Positions 36,519 through 46,674 of a stretch of DNA of 64,000 nt are shown here, one piece after another. The notes below the pieces were generated by a model. That model was not told the origin of the DNA, made no database searches, and saw only the letters and a list, made by a program, of their open reading frames with translations. A program made the position numbers and the translations under genes. The first letter of the stretch is position 1. Every line of letters starts with the position of its first letter. Origin of the DNA: OLB6 sp964620125 (GTDB lineage Bacteria > Bacteroidota > Ignavibacteria > Kapaibacteriales > Kapaibacteriaceae); contig CAZUGQ010000002.1 in the NCBI GenBank assembly GCA_964620125.1, positions 1 through 64,000 on the forward strand. The letters run 5' to 3'.

Positions 36519-38561
36519 TTAGCGAGTAATCGTAAGCTTGTGCGTTTCATTCAAACCACTGCCCTGAACCCGCACGAAATAGGAGCCACTCGCAAGTGCA
36601 TTACCTTGAGAGTCCGTTCCATCCCACGTAAGAGACAGTGTGTTGGAAGTTGTAGACTCGTTGAAGAGTGTTGATACAGGTGTTCCGAACTGATCGTAAA
36701 CCGCTACAGTTACCAGGCCTGGCTGAGGTAGAGTAACAACAACCGAGGCGGATTCCATAACTGGGTTCGGGAACACATGTACTGACGATCCTGCAATCTC
36801 TCCACCATGAAGCCTGACCGCTTCCTTTGTAGACTCGTTGAAGCGAATGTCTGCAAAGGTGTAGTGGTCTTGCTCCTTAAGTGTTACGTATGCAACTGGT
36901 GTTGCAGGGTCGAATGTGCCGTTGCCAGCAAGAACTGCGATGCGTTCTGCGTAATCTGCACCAACCGCGTTGCCACTCAGCTCTACAGGTGTAACGCCAA
37001 CAATGTTGGCATCTGCAGAGAAGCGAACACCAAATGCTCCGCTGTGCGCTGCATTTAAGTAAACTGGCACACGAACCAACCCGTTGCCAACTGGCGTGGG
37101 CTCGCCGAATTGGAGGTTGTCGGCAACCTTATCATCGGATACCTTGCCGAAATCTGGACCCGTCGTGTCGTTGTCGTAAATCCACGGCAAGTATGGAAGC
37201 CGACCCGACAGATATCGCATGATCAAACCAGCGTCGTACTCTGTTACTTCATAGTAGATCTGGTTTAGTGAGCTAACATCTGGAGCACGACCGCCAACAC
37301 CGTACAGTCCTTCACTTTCATGCAAAACGCGGAGCACTTGCTTACCCGTGAACTGGTCAACGTCGATTGTACGTCTCCAAATCACAACGTTGCCACCACC
37401 GTCGAGTGAGTCTGTGCTAAAGTCCTTTGTAAGCTTCGTGAAGTAGTACCGTCCACTATGGTTCACATCACCTTGGTATGCTTGGCGCTTCCACACCGAG
37501 TCAAGAGGCTGCTTGCGAACGATAGAACGCATGATTACGCGAGCATCATTTGCCGTAACGCGGCGATTCTGAGGCATACCTTCGTGCCGTTGATCTTTAG
37601 CAGCCGAGGTGTCGGCATCACCATAACCCCAGATGTCGAAAGAAAGGTATACGATCGAGCCAAAGCGAATCACAGCATCTGAACGACCATCCGATGGCTG
37701 CCAGCGCGATGTGCTGTCAGTACGGCGATTGGCACCTGCTTGCGGAGACCAGATGAGACCGTTCCAGAAGTCTGAGATGAACCCGGGGAATCCACCTGAA
37801 CCCTTGATACCAACCGTTGCTCCTTTTGTAACAACAACCGTGTTGGAGGTGTTGGGATTACCACCTACTTGACCATAGGCAAATTCAACATCTCCCTGGT
37901 TATTGCTGTTGGCGTCTCCTTGATAGATGCGCACTTGGAAGTTGCCAACAGAAGAGTTGATCGTTTGATCGTTGATGTTCAGATTTTTCCACTGAATGAT
38001 TACGCACCGACGAACTGGTTGAACGGTGTCGCAGTTCTCATCACGATCTACGTCATACACCCAAGAAATCTCAGACGGCATATAGCCAGCCGCGATGTCG
38101 GAGTTTGTTCTGATACGGTGATCTCCCCAGAACGGAGCAAGCACGTTATCCGGGAACGATGCTGAGTTAATGAACAACCCGTTGGATTGTTTAGCTGGAA
38201 CAAGTTTTGTTCCATCGAATGTGGCAAAGCCATTCACGCTTACATAAATGCGCGTGAAGTTCTGTCCGTTGTAGTTGAACACAAACGGTAGCTGGAATGA
38301 TGCATAACCATCGTCCAGGTTGTTCACGTTCGTAGGCGGAAGAACGAAGGAAGCCGGCGGTAGGATAACCCTATTGGTTGCCGACACCGGGCAGGCTGTG
38401 ATGTCTCTGTATGGACGGCCGACGACGAGCTCAGGCTGGCGGAACTGATTAAAGATCTGCTGCGCCACGCCCTCCACCGCGCCAACCGCGATCAAACAGA
38501 GCACCATTGCAGTGGCAATGATTACCTGTCGTTTCATAGTGGACCTCATGATTTTCAACAT
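36519..38561 (-). CDS. T9SS-sorted protein with dockerin-like repeats
   Basis: The 680-residue product has a signal peptide (VIIATAMVLCLIAVGAVEGVAQ). A nidogen-like beta domain (about 50-260) contains VNGFATFDG and WDVDRDENCD-type text. A central region (about 290-470) has two dockerin-like segments: RVTANDARVIMRSIV...YQGDVNHSGRYYF and EYDAGLIMRYLSGRLPYL. A further beta domain and a FlgD-like T9SS tail follow (about 600-680; WDGTDSQGNALASGSYFVRVQG). I use the ATG at 38561; later ATGs at 38549 and 38537 are possible. The adjacent gene is cohesin-like, so the pair could assemble on the cell surface (inference). Confidence 0.85.
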   Translation of the reverse strand: MLKIMRSTMKRQVIIATAMVLCLIAVGAVEGVAQQIFNQFRQPELVVGRPYRDITACPVSATNRVILPPASFVLPPTNVNNLDDGYASFQLPFVFNYNGQNFTRIYVSVNGFATFDGTKLVPAKQSNGLFINSASFPDNVLAPFWGDHRIRTNSDIAAGYMPSEISWVYDVDRDENCDTVQPVRRCVIIQWKNLNINDQTINSSVGNFQVRIYQGDANSNNQGDVEFAYGQVGGNPNTSNTVVVTKGATVGIKGSGGFPGFISDFWNGLIWSPQAGANRRTDSTSRWQPSDGRSDAVIRFGSIVYLSFDIWGYGDADTSAAKDQRHEGMPQNRRVTANDARVIMRSIVRKQPLDSVWKRQAYQGDVNHSGRYYFTKLTKDFSTDSLDGGGNVVIWRRTIDVDQFTGKQVLRVLHESEGLYGVGGRAPDVSSLNQIYYEVTEYDAGLIMRYLSGRLPYLPWIYDNDTTGPDFGKVSDDKVADNLQFGEPTPVGNGLVRVPVYLNAAHSGAFGVRFSADANIVGVTPVELSGNAVGADYAERIAVLAGNGTFDPATPVAYVTLKEQDHYTFADIRFNESTKEAVRLHGGEIAGSSVHVFPNPVMESASVVVTLPQPGLVTVAVYDQFGTPVSTLFNESTTSNTLSLTWDGTDSQGNALASGSYFVRVQGSGLNETHKLTITR

Positions 38562-38583
38562 GTTGCTTTCGTTGGGTGGGGAA

Positions 38584-38608
38584 GGGGGCTGGTGGTTCAC
38601 CAACCCCC
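38584..38608. terminator. G/C-rich hairpin between T9SS genes
   Basis: An 11-bp stem with one C-A mismatch (38584-38594 with 38598-38608) has a 3-base loop. It sits between the stop of the 2337-aa gene and the start of the next. Its left arm is a variant of the genomic motif (AAGGGGGCTGG). No U-tract. Confidence 0.5.
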
Positions 38609-38622
38609 GTTTCGATTAGCGC

Positions 38623-41600
38623 TTAGCGGACCAACACCAGTTGATACGTTCCGGAGTGCACACCATCGCTGATGCGAACAGTATACATGCCGTTTGCTAC
38701 ACTTACTCCCTCAGCAGTACCATTCCAATTAATGGTGTGCTGACCAGCAGTGAAGACGTCGTTTGCCAGTGTGGTTACCCTATTACCTACTGCATCGAAC
38801 ACTTCAACAGAGATGAACGATGTTGATGGCACATTGAACGTGAGTGCCGTTTCCGAGGCAAATGGGTTGGGCTTGGCATTTGTCACAGCCAGTACGTTGG
38901 AGATGGTCATATCGCCTTCGTTCACCGGTGAGGTGAAGTCATACACGATGATGAACCCTTCAATAGCATCGCGGCTAATTACAAGCGTGTCGCAGTCTCC
39001 ACCCTTATGGAGAATGTCCGGAGCCGAGCGACCTTCACCTGTCTTCATGTTATAGCTGAAGAGGGCGCCGTTCGAAATGTCGTCACGGATGTAGTACGAG
39101 CCTTGATTGTTTGCGTCCTTGGCAGGAATCTCATCCCGACACCACGTAATCGTAACAGGATAATAAGCGGAGCTTTGTCCTGTTTCGCCACCAGCTTGGA
39201 AGCGAGCACGGTACACTGCTTCACCTGGCGATGTTTTTGTTGGGAAGATGTTGCGGAGAATACCATTCCTGTTAGGAATCGTCCAGCGAGCGTCAAACAC
39301 ATCGATGTATGGTACTGGTGGCAATTCATACTCACAGTAGTTGGAGTCAAGCTTGCCATAGAATCCATCTTGATCACCGGTGGTTGCCACAGTGATGCTA
39401 TCGAGACCAAAGGTCAGAATCTGATATGCACCAAGGTTGTTCTGGACCTTGACGTCGGCAGTAAACCGGGTTGCATCGGACACTGCAATCGTGTACGTGA
39501 GTGTGTCCTGTGCACCATGTCCGTCAGTTACTCGAACGCGGATTACAATGCGACCGTCAACAGGCGTACCATTGAGTTCCGTAGTGCTGATTACAATGCG
39601 TTGAGTATCAGCAACTGGACTCGACAGGTTGGCTGGCGTGAACGTCCATGTGGTGCTGGTTGGCTCAATAACATCGAAGGTGAGCTGCTCATTGTCAGCT
39701 TGCTTGCGAAGCAAATCCAAATCTGTTACCAGAAGTGTGTCCTCGTAAGCTTCACCCAGGTCAACACACTTGAGGATTGGCGAAGAGAACAAGCGTGGAT
39801 TGTGGTTTACAGCCTGCACACGCAGTGGAAGTGTGATGATGTCAGCAAGATATCCAGCATCACGCACCAGAACAGTCACGTTCACTGTTGTGTCTTCAAA
39901 TGGAAGATCCGTCACACGGGCCGTTCCATACAGAAGACCGCTTTGATCATTGATCTTGAGCCAATCTGGTGTTGTCTTCCTTGAAGAATCCAGCACGATA
40001 TAACCGGCTTCTGTAAAGTATGGGTCGATCGCGATGGAGTCGCGCTGGTCATCTTGATAAATGAGTTCGAACGTGTGCGATTGGCCCCAGTTCGGATCAT
40101 ATACCTTGATGCGGCGCGAAGAATCAAGAAGCTCAACGTTGTAATCGGTGTCTTCGATTGCGTCAACAAGCGATGTTGTTGTGATACGTGGTTGAACGTT
40201 CACGAACACCCGACGTGTGAGCGTATTGATACCACCATGGCCGTCGTTAACTACGATGGTTACCACGGAATCTGTGTTAAGGTCATCGTGCCAGGGATTG
40301 CCACCGTTGTCGTAGTTCGTCGGACGGAGGATTTGCCGTGCCTCTGCTGCAGCGATACGAATGTCGATTTGACCCTTCGTTGTGAAATCTTCAGCAAATG
40401 GGTCGGCTGTTCCCGGACCATCGTACTTGCGCATATACCTGTTGGACATCCACACCGGACGAGCCATTAGGACTTCGTCAACCGTCGTGTCGTTTGGCGA
40501 CTCACGCACGGCAATAGACTGATAACCATATGCCGTCTTTCCATACCGGAAGTCCCAAGCACCATAACGCTGAACAACGTAGCGGTTGTTATCCGTGGCT
40601 GCTGCATCTTCAAACTCATCATCTGTATTCACATCCAAACGGAAACGCAGTGAATCCGTAAGGTTGGCTACGAACTGCACAATGAGTGAGTCGGCTTGAC
40701 GCACTACTGCATCTGTCGGACTGTTGTACTGTTCGTCGATAATTGAATTTTGCGGAAGCAGTTTTCTACCTACACGCGACTCTGTTACGCGCATGCGGAG
40801 AGTGTCAAGGAAGGTATTGTTCTTGAATGTATTCGTGTCCGTTGTCGTTGGATCCAACACAATCGTTGTGTCGCCAGTCAACATTCTTGTGTACTGAGGT
40901 CCGGTTCGAAGTGGCCGGAAAGCCCACAAGAATCGTGGCAAACTGTCAACAACATGGATGCGGAAACGATAAGCGGTGGTATCAAGCCATCCGAAGTTTA
41001 CCGTATCCTGTTGCAGATAACGAGCATTCGTGTTGCTTGGATCACGTTGGTCGAGCGGAAGTGCGTTGTTGTCGTACTCTTCTGCATGGAAGTATGGTGG
41101 ATAGAGGTACAACCACTTCGAAATGACGTCCTCATCATACCCATACTTGCGCAAGGAGTCAACAACCTCAAGCGATGGTGGGAAGTTCTTTGCTACAACT
41201 TCCACCTGCTCACCACCAGGCACGATGTACGGGTTAATTGGGCGACCACGGAAGAACCGGAAACCACGAGCACCCCAGCTTCTGCTGTTGACATTTGCTA
41301 CGGTAACAAGTGTGTCGCGAAGCCAATAACGCAGTGCACTGTTTGGTTCGGTAATTGACCAGAAATAGGACAACTGCGAACCGAACGTGCTGTCCATCAC
41401 CACGCGTGGATCATAGAAGCGGTTTACGTCCATTGCAGTCATAGCAAAGATGGAATCCCGCTCGTAGTAGTCTGGTGCATCACCCTTAGTACCAATTGGC
41501 ACATTAGCGGAGTCAGCTGGATAATAAGCAGGTTCATTGAACCAGCTTCCGGCATTCGCACCAGGACGGCGAGATTGTGCAGCCGTAATCGGCGTATAGA

Positions 41601-44600
41601 GTCTGTTCTCGGTAACGAATACGCGGTTGCGCATTTCTGGGTGAATAGCCGCCGAATTGCTAAGCGTATCGCCCGCACCTGTAAACACCGGCGGTACAGT
41701 GTTGTTGTTTACAAGGAACGTTAGCGCTCCGTTCAATGCGTCTGTAACACCCTGCTTCCACAGAACTGTACGTGATACAACCCAAACACGGTCACCATTA
41801 CGTACTGGCAGCGCGCGGAATCGTTCACCACCGTAGTAGGTTTCCTTGCCGCTGTTGTTCACTGGAAGTGATGGACGATTGCCCAGGCGGAAGTTCGGTC
41901 CACCTAGTTGGCCAAGAACAGTGCTGCCTTCCCACCTACGGCCAGGTAGTGCAGATGAGTCTTCTGCAATGGCGTTGCGGTACAACACGTTAAGGAGAGC
42001 TGGGCCAGAACCATACGTGGCCAGACCTTCGTGAGCACGGCGCAGACTTGGATCCGCTCCGTTGGTTGAATCAGGTACGAGTTCAACGCGACCGCGATAG
42101 ATCGTATCCGTTAGCGTGCGTTGACGCAGGTTCGCACGGATATAGTCGCCGGTACGCTCGTTGATCACAAAGAATACCGACTCGTTAAATGCACGTGGGT
42201 CGTTGTTGCTGATTTCAGCCGTTTGATTGTAGTCGGCACGTGCTTCGAGGAATACTGGATAACCAATTGGGTGGTTTCCAACAAACTCAGTTTGAACGGC
42301 ACGAATGAAATCATATTCTTCGGCATCGTAAGGATCGCGTGTCCAACGCTTTACGTACTTGTTGTACGACGGTGCCGTTGGATCGAGATAGGTGCGAAGC
42401 GACGGGGGAATACCAACGGCAAAGTCTTCAATTGGGGCCATTCGGCGTTTGCCATAGTCAGCCGTCTTGATGTCGGTACCCTTATCGAAGATGTCGTAGA
42501 TCCGACCTTGCATGAGAAGCGTGTCGGGAATCTCCCAGCAATCAATTGGGGAATATGACAAGCGGTACGTTGATTCGAAAGGACCTTGCTGTGTTCCCGC
42601 ACCACCTGGGATAAACCGCATGTGGGTTTTTCCATTACCGGCGATGAAGAATGTTTCTTGCGTGCGCCGGAAGGTGTTGTTACCGGAAAGCGGAAGGATT
42701 GTGTTTACGTTAGCTTCCGTCCGACCCCAGTAGTTACCACGCAGAGTATCTACGCCGCCGAAGCCAAGACCTGTAGTGCCAGCAAGCACGCCTTTCGTGT
42801 CCTGAGCATCAGGCAACCTGATCGTGAAACGAGCATCGTTGTCGTAGATCGAGTTAGCAGCGTAAGAGTATGTGGTCCACGGAAGTGGCCCTACCATTTC
42901 GCCATACAGAATGGCCCCTGCAAGGTCGCTGGAGGCCATGTTCTCGTTGTTTACGTAGGGTCCTTGGATGGTGTCGTTCTGGCGTCCAACGTCAGACGTT
43001 GCTTTGTTGTTTGTTACCAAACAGCGAAGCATTGCCAACTTCAAGTCATAATTATCCGAGTAGATGGCAGCACCGCTATAGGCAGTGTTGTTTTGGAAAC
43101 GAACGCGGTCGAAGCCAAAAGTATCTACACGTACACGGATGGAGTCTGCAATGTAGATAGCTCCGCCAAGGCCGGTTCCGTTTTCACGGAGATTCGTTCC
43201 CGGATGCGTTGTAAGAGCATCATCGATTTGTGTGGCGCCGCTGCCCATCCTGTCCATGTTGGGATAGGCATTGTTGTCGTAGAAGCGCGTCAGCATGCGC
43301 TCATCAGCTCGTGGCGTTGACGTTGCAAAGGTGAAAACGTCGTGGCGTGGGGAATAGCCTGTAGCTACGCCATTCGAGCTATACATCATTTCGTCCAGGT
43401 CTGTGACCATGAAGCGCCGACGTGTTAGCGTGTCTGGAGTAACAATTGCAACAGCACCACCATTGCCGTTCCATGCATTGTTGCCACGGAACTCAACACC
43501 TTTCACTACGTTGAGGTCTGCATTGATTGTGTACAAACCACCACCACCGCGTACTACGTCCTTCACACTGTCGGCCACATCTCCAACCTTGTTGTTGATG
43601 AAGTGAGAACGAACAAAGCGAAGTGCGCGACGATCAATTCCTAAACCACCGGGTAGTTCAACAGCAACGCCACCGCCATAGAAGCCGGCGGAGTTACCAC
43701 TGACCTCTACACCGTAGTTCGTTCCATAAACCCAAAGTGGACCGCTTACACCACCGGCACCATACATATACATGTTATTGGCTGTGTGGATTGCACCACC
43801 GGAAGCGGTGGCCTTGTTACCGCGGAACTTGATGTTGAAGCCGTAGTTCCGAGCATTGATGATTCCATCGGAACCACCAACATGCGGTGTAATGGCAGCA
43901 CCATTATTCTGAGCTACGTATACGGCACCACCACGGGCCGACCAGTTATTCAGGAAGTGCGTTGGCGGATTGTTGTCAAGGTTGCCACGGATCTGCAGTT
44001 GACCTGCCGTGTTCGCCGCATAAACCGCTCCACCGTGAGAGAACGATGCGCTGGAGTTAGCAAGATTTGCTGTGCTTTCGTTCGGGATGTACGGTACTGA
44101 TGTGTAGTTGCCTGAGAAACGACCGGCCAAAATCAGTGTTGTTGCATCACCCACATATAGAGCACCACCCTTGGCACCTTGGGTTACCTGATTGCCTACG
44201 GGAGTTGCGGGCTGACGGTTCATTGCGTAGTTGTCAACGCATTCCAGAGTGTCCTTTCCTTGGAAGTCGTTTACACCCAAGCCCACAATCATGCTGTTAC
44301 GACCAGAGATGTAGATGGCACCACCGCGCGAGGTGTTTTTTCGCGAGCGTGTGATGTTGCCAAAAACAGTTGCTGCACGATCTGCATCGGTAACCACTCT
44401 GAGCGGTCCAACACGTACCGTATCCACATCGGACAGCAAGGCTCGGTTACCTGTAAACCGGTTTTGGCGAATCCGACCAAGGTACAGGGCCAAACGTGCA
44501 TCATCAAGAGACTGGCGTTCGGTGTTGCTTAGGCTGGGTTCAGGCGAAGGCAGGTGCAGAAGGTCGAGTGCCTTCAACTGTTGATCATAAGGTACCGTCG

Positions 44601-45636
44601 TCCATGGATCCGTTAGGAACGGATTGGTTGTAGCATTGTAGGTTGGCAGTGCGTTGATTGTGCTTTGCGAAACAACAGGCCACAGTTGTAAGCTAGTTCC
44701 AGCATACTGATCAACCGGGGCTTGCAGAATTTGCAGAGCTCCACCATGGAAACGAGCCATGTTGTTGCGGAAGTCGCAACCAATAATCCATGTACGAATA
44801 GAAAAGGTAGTAATGGCACCACCGCTACCGTTCGTAAGGCGCAGCAAATTGTCGTTGGCCGTGGTAGCTTGATCGTACGTGAAGATGTTGCCGTTGTTGT
44901 TTGCCAGGTAGTATGGCTCATTATCTACCGTTGTGTCCTTGCGGAAATTCCGGAAGTCCACATCACGGAAGAATGCTGCAGCAGCACCGGGCAGAACAAC
45001 GATATGACCCCATTCACGTGAGAAGTTGTTAACGTCACCGGCAATAAATGTGATCCTTGCTGGACGCACATTAATCGAGGTGCCCGGCTTTTCCCGGAAC
45101 CAAGGGTTGTTGTTGATAGCTGGAATCTGAGATGCCAACTCCAGGCGTGCTGCCTTATAAACGACAGCTTCTGCAGGAGTAAGATTCTGCAGGTTTGGGT
45201 CGGAACCAAGATTAACCAGGAATACCTGGTTGTACTTGGTTGTGTGAATAGTTGGCTCCGTGGCAATCGTCGACGTTAGAACGCCTGCGGCTCCAAAGTA
45301 ATCCGGATCAGCGTAACCGCTGTACGGTGGCTGAAGCGCGTTCTGCGCATTTGCATTATACGTAGCCGAAGCCCGACCGTCCGCAATGATTCTACCCCCA
45401 GTGGAGTCAATCATTCGACCGTTCGGCAGAAACTCTACTCGAGTTCCTGGCTCGATGACCAGCGTGCCGCCGATCGTGTAGGTGCCACTGATCCGGTAAA
45501 TGGTATCCTTTACGAATACCCGTACCTGGCCCGGTGGCAGACTACCGCGTACCTCCACGTAGTCCTGTGCATGGACCACGGTGAGAGCGGCGGTCAGCGC
45601 AAGCAGCAAGCTGCTTAGACGAAACCAACGTTGCAT
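38623..45636 (-). CDS. Giant T9SS-sorted beta-helix surface protein
   Basis: The 2337-residue product has a signal peptide ending VVHAQ (about residue 23). A long right-handed beta-helix region (about 60-1000) carries at least ten GGA[IVL]-type repeats (GGAIYISG, GGALYVGD, HGGAVYAAN, GGAVYVAQ, GGAIHTAN, GGGLYTIN, GGAIYIAD), often preceded by F-x-x-N, as in Chlamydia-type polymorphic outer-membrane proteins. The middle region has no recognised fold. Cadherin/Ig-like domains (VNDGHGGINTL, VTDGHGAQDTL; about 1800-2130) precede a FlgD-like T9SS tail (about 2250-2337). Likely an adhesin or surface scaffold. The ATG at 45636 is preceded by GGAGG. Confidence 0.9.
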   Translation of the reverse strand: MQRWFRLSSLLLALTAALTVVHAQDYVEVRGSLPPGQVRVFVKDTIYRISGTYTIGGTLVIEPGTRVEFLPNGRMIDSTGGRIIADGRASATYNANAQNALQPPYSGYADPDYFGAAGVLTSTIATEPTIHTTKYNQVFLVNLGSDPNLQNLTPAEAVVYKAARLELASQIPAINNNPWFREKPGTSINVRPARITFIAGDVNNFSREWGHIVVLPGAAAAFFRDVDFRNFRKDTTVDNEPYYLANNNGNIFTYDQATTANDNLLRLTNGSGGAITTFSIRTWIIGCDFRNNMARFHGGALQILQAPVDQYAGTSLQLWPVVSQSTINALPTYNATTNPFLTDPWTTVPYDQQLKALDLLHLPSPEPSLSNTERQSLDDARLALYLGRIRQNRFTGNRALLSDVDTVRVGPLRVVTDADRAATVFGNITRSRKNTSRGGAIYISGRNSMIVGLGVNDFQGKDTLECVDNYAMNRQPATPVGNQVTQGAKGGALYVGDATTLILAGRFSGNYTSVPYIPNESTANLANSSASFSHGGAVYAANTAGQLQIRGNLDNNPPTHFLNNWSARGGAVYVAQNNGAAITPHVGGSDGIINARNYGFNIKFRGNKATASGGAIHTANNMYMYGAGGVSGPLWVYGTNYGVEVSGNSAGFYGGGVAVELPGGLGIDRRALRFVRSHFINNKVGDVADSVKDVVRGGGGLYTINADLNVVKGVEFRGNNAWNGNGGAVAIVTPDTLTRRRFMVTDLDEMMYSSNGVATGYSPRHDVFTFATSTPRADERMLTRFYDNNAYPNMDRMGSGATQIDDALTTHPGTNLRENGTGLGGAIYIADSIRVRVDTFGFDRVRFQNNTAYSGAAIYSDNYDLKLAMLRCLVTNNKATSDVGRQNDTIQGPYVNNENMASSDLAGAILYGEMVGPLPWTTYSYAANSIYDNDARFTIRLPDAQDTKGVLAGTTGLGFGGVDTLRGNYWGRTEANVNTILPLSGNNTFRRTQETFFIAGNGKTHMRFIPGGAGTQQGPFESTYRLSYSPIDCWEIPDTLLMQGRIYDIFDKGTDIKTADYGKRRMAPIEDFAVGIPPSLRTYLDPTAPSYNKYVKRWTRDPYDAEEYDFIRAVQTEFVGNHPIGYPVFLEARADYNQTAEISNNDPRAFNESVFFVINERTGDYIRANLRQRTLTDTIYRGRVELVPDSTNGADPSLRRAHEGLATYGSGPALLNVLYRNAIAEDSSALPGRRWEGSTVLGQLGGPNFRLGNRPSLPVNNSGKETYYGGERFRALPVRNGDRVWVVSRTVLWKQGVTDALNGALTFLVNNNTVPPVFTGAGDTLSNSAAIHPEMRNRVFVTENRLYTPITAAQSRRPGANAGSWFNEPAYYPADSANVPIGTKGDAPDYYERDSIFAMTAMDVNRFYDPRVVMDSTFGSQLSYFWSITEPNSALRYWLRDTLVTVANVNSRSWGARGFRFFRGRPINPYIVPGGEQVEVVAKNFPPSLEVVDSLRKYGYDEDVISKWLYLYPPYFHAEEYDNNALPLDQRDPSNTNARYLQQDTVNFGWLDTTAYRFRIHVVDSLPRFLWAFRPLRTGPQYTRMLTGDTTIVLDPTTTDTNTFKNNTFLDTLRMRVTESRVGRKLLPQNSIIDEQYNSPTDAVVRQADSLIVQFVANLTDSLRFRLDVNTDDEFEDAAATDNNRYVVQRYGAWDFRYGKTAYGYQSIAVRESPNDTTVDEVLMARPVWMSNRYMRKYDGPGTADPFAEDFTTKGQIDIRIAAAEARQILRPTNYDNGGNPWHDDLNTDSVVTIVVNDGHGGINTLTRRVFVNVQPRITTTSLVDAIEDTDYNVELLDSSRRIKVYDPNWGQSHTFELIYQDDQRDSIAIDPYFTEAGYIVLDSSRKTTPDWLKINDQSGLLYGTARVTDLPFEDTTVNVTVLVRDAGYLADIITLPLRVQAVNHNPRLFSSPILKCVDLGEAYEDTLLVTDLDLLRKQADNEQLTFDVIEPTSTTWTFTPANLSSPVADTQRIVISTTELNGTPVDGRIVIRVRVTDGHGAQDTLTYTIAVSDATRFTADVKVQNNLGAYQILTFGLDSITVATTGDQDGFYGKLDSNYCEYELPPVPYIDVFDARWTIPNRNGILRNIFPTKTSPGEAVYRARFQAGGETGQSSAYYPVTITWCRDEIPAKDANNQGSYYIRDDISNGALFSYNMKTGEGRSAPDILHKGGDCDTLVISRDAIEGFIIVYDFTSPVNEGDMTISNVLAVTNAKPNPFASETALTFNVPSTSFISVEVFDAVGNRVTTLANDVFTAGQHTINWNGTAEGVSVANGMYTVRISDGVHSGTYQLVLVR

Positions 45637-45731
45637 ACAACCTCCAGTTGTAAAAACCTTATGCTTTAGATCTCTTGTTCGTTCAGTCGTCGACAGAAAT
45701 TGACGAAAGGGCATAACATGCCACCGCGACG

Positions 45732-46439
45732 CTAATCAATTGCCATGCCAAGCCGAGCTAAACCCGACCTAGCATTCGGTGTAGTTGGCCCAGATTCGAA
45801 CTTTTTCACCACCGTAGTGTAAAGTTCAATCGCCTTTTCCTTGTTTCCACTCTTCTCGTAACACAGTCCTGCCAAAAACAGCGCCTGACTCTCAAAAGCA
45901 GTCTCGGCGCCCCTCTGTGCAGCTTTCTCGTACATCGCAGCTGCTTCCGCTAGCTTGCCTTCGGCTTCAAGGCAGGCTGCAAGTCCTTGCATTGAACCAA
46001 CTTCAGTAACAGTGGCACCGTTCTTGGCAGCTCGCTCAAAGTGTACCCGCGCTTCCGAAAACCTGTTTAGGCTTGCCAAAGCACTCCCGGCCATCAAGGC
46101 TGCAACAGCTCCAGCGTCAGTGCCTTCGTAACTCTCACTGATTTCAATCAAGCCAAGAACCTTGTTCTCACCTACAGGTGGAATGCTGTCAGCGGTTAGC
46201 GCTGCCTCGAAGTCACCCTGTGTGAAATATGACCGGATTCGTGAAAGATGGGTCGCAGCTTCGAGATTCTTCTCTTTCTGCATACCCATGTACCAATACA
46301 CTCCACCGATTACGAGAACTATGCCAAGGGCTATGCCCACGTACAGCATCCACTGTTCGCGTGCCTTACGAAGCCACTCCGGCTGATTCTCTCCTCCTAC
46401 GATTGCAGCACTCGGCTGCTCAACTACATCCTCAGTCAT
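45732..46439 (-). CDS. Single-pass membrane TPR protein
   Basis: The 235-residue product has an N-terminal cytoplasmic segment, one transmembrane helix (about 31-51; WMLYVGIALGIVLVIGGVYWY), and then TPR pairs (about 57-230), including ALASLNRFSEARVHFERA, LAEAAAMYEKA and KEKAIELYTTVVKKFES. The layout resembles YfgM-type periplasmic chaperone-adaptor proteins. It precedes the giant T9SS gene by 95 bases, so a role in export or envelope folding is possible but inferred. ATG at 46439; the frame extending to 46529 has no support. Confidence 0.82.
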   Translation of the reverse strand: MTEDVVEQPSAAIVGGENQPEWLRKAREQWMLYVGIALGIVLVIGGVYWYMGMQKEKNLEAATHLSRIRSYFTQGDFEAALTADSIPPVGENKVLGLIEISESYEGTDAGAVAALMAGSALASLNRFSEARVHFERAAKNGATVTEVGSMQGLAACLEAEGKLAEAAAMYEKAAQRGAETAFESQALFLAGLCYEKSGNKEKAIELYTTVVKKFESGPTTPNARSGLARLGMAID

Positions 46440-46546
46440 GCCTACCTTTAACGACAAAGCGTCCGCACGGGCGCACCCCGCCCACGGATTAGAGCGCGCA
46501 AATATATCGCCCGTTCCTTGTTTAACCAAACAAAGGTTATGCCATT

Positions 46547-46582
46547 ATAAGTGTCTATCAGAAAATGACTTAAGACACTTAT
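46547..46582. terminator. Hairpin in the 46440-46674 gap
   Basis: A perfect 10-bp stem (ATAAGTGTCT at 46547-46556 with 46573-46582) has a 16-base loop. It is downstream of the E1 gene on minus. It is AT-rich with no U-tract, so it could be a terminator or an operator-like inverted repeat upstream of the TPR gene. Nothing else is evident in this 235-base gap. Confidence 0.4.
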
Positions 46583-46674
46583 CCCCATGAGTGTGAAGGG
46601 CTCTTCACAGGTACCCTACCCGCAGGTTCGGTGCTTCGCAAGCGAATTTGAAACATTCGGTGACCCACGGAACA

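Noticed and set aside
39007..39984. 325-codon plus-strand frame
   Set aside because: Lies wholly antisense inside the giant T9SS gene and shows no domain or signal peptide.
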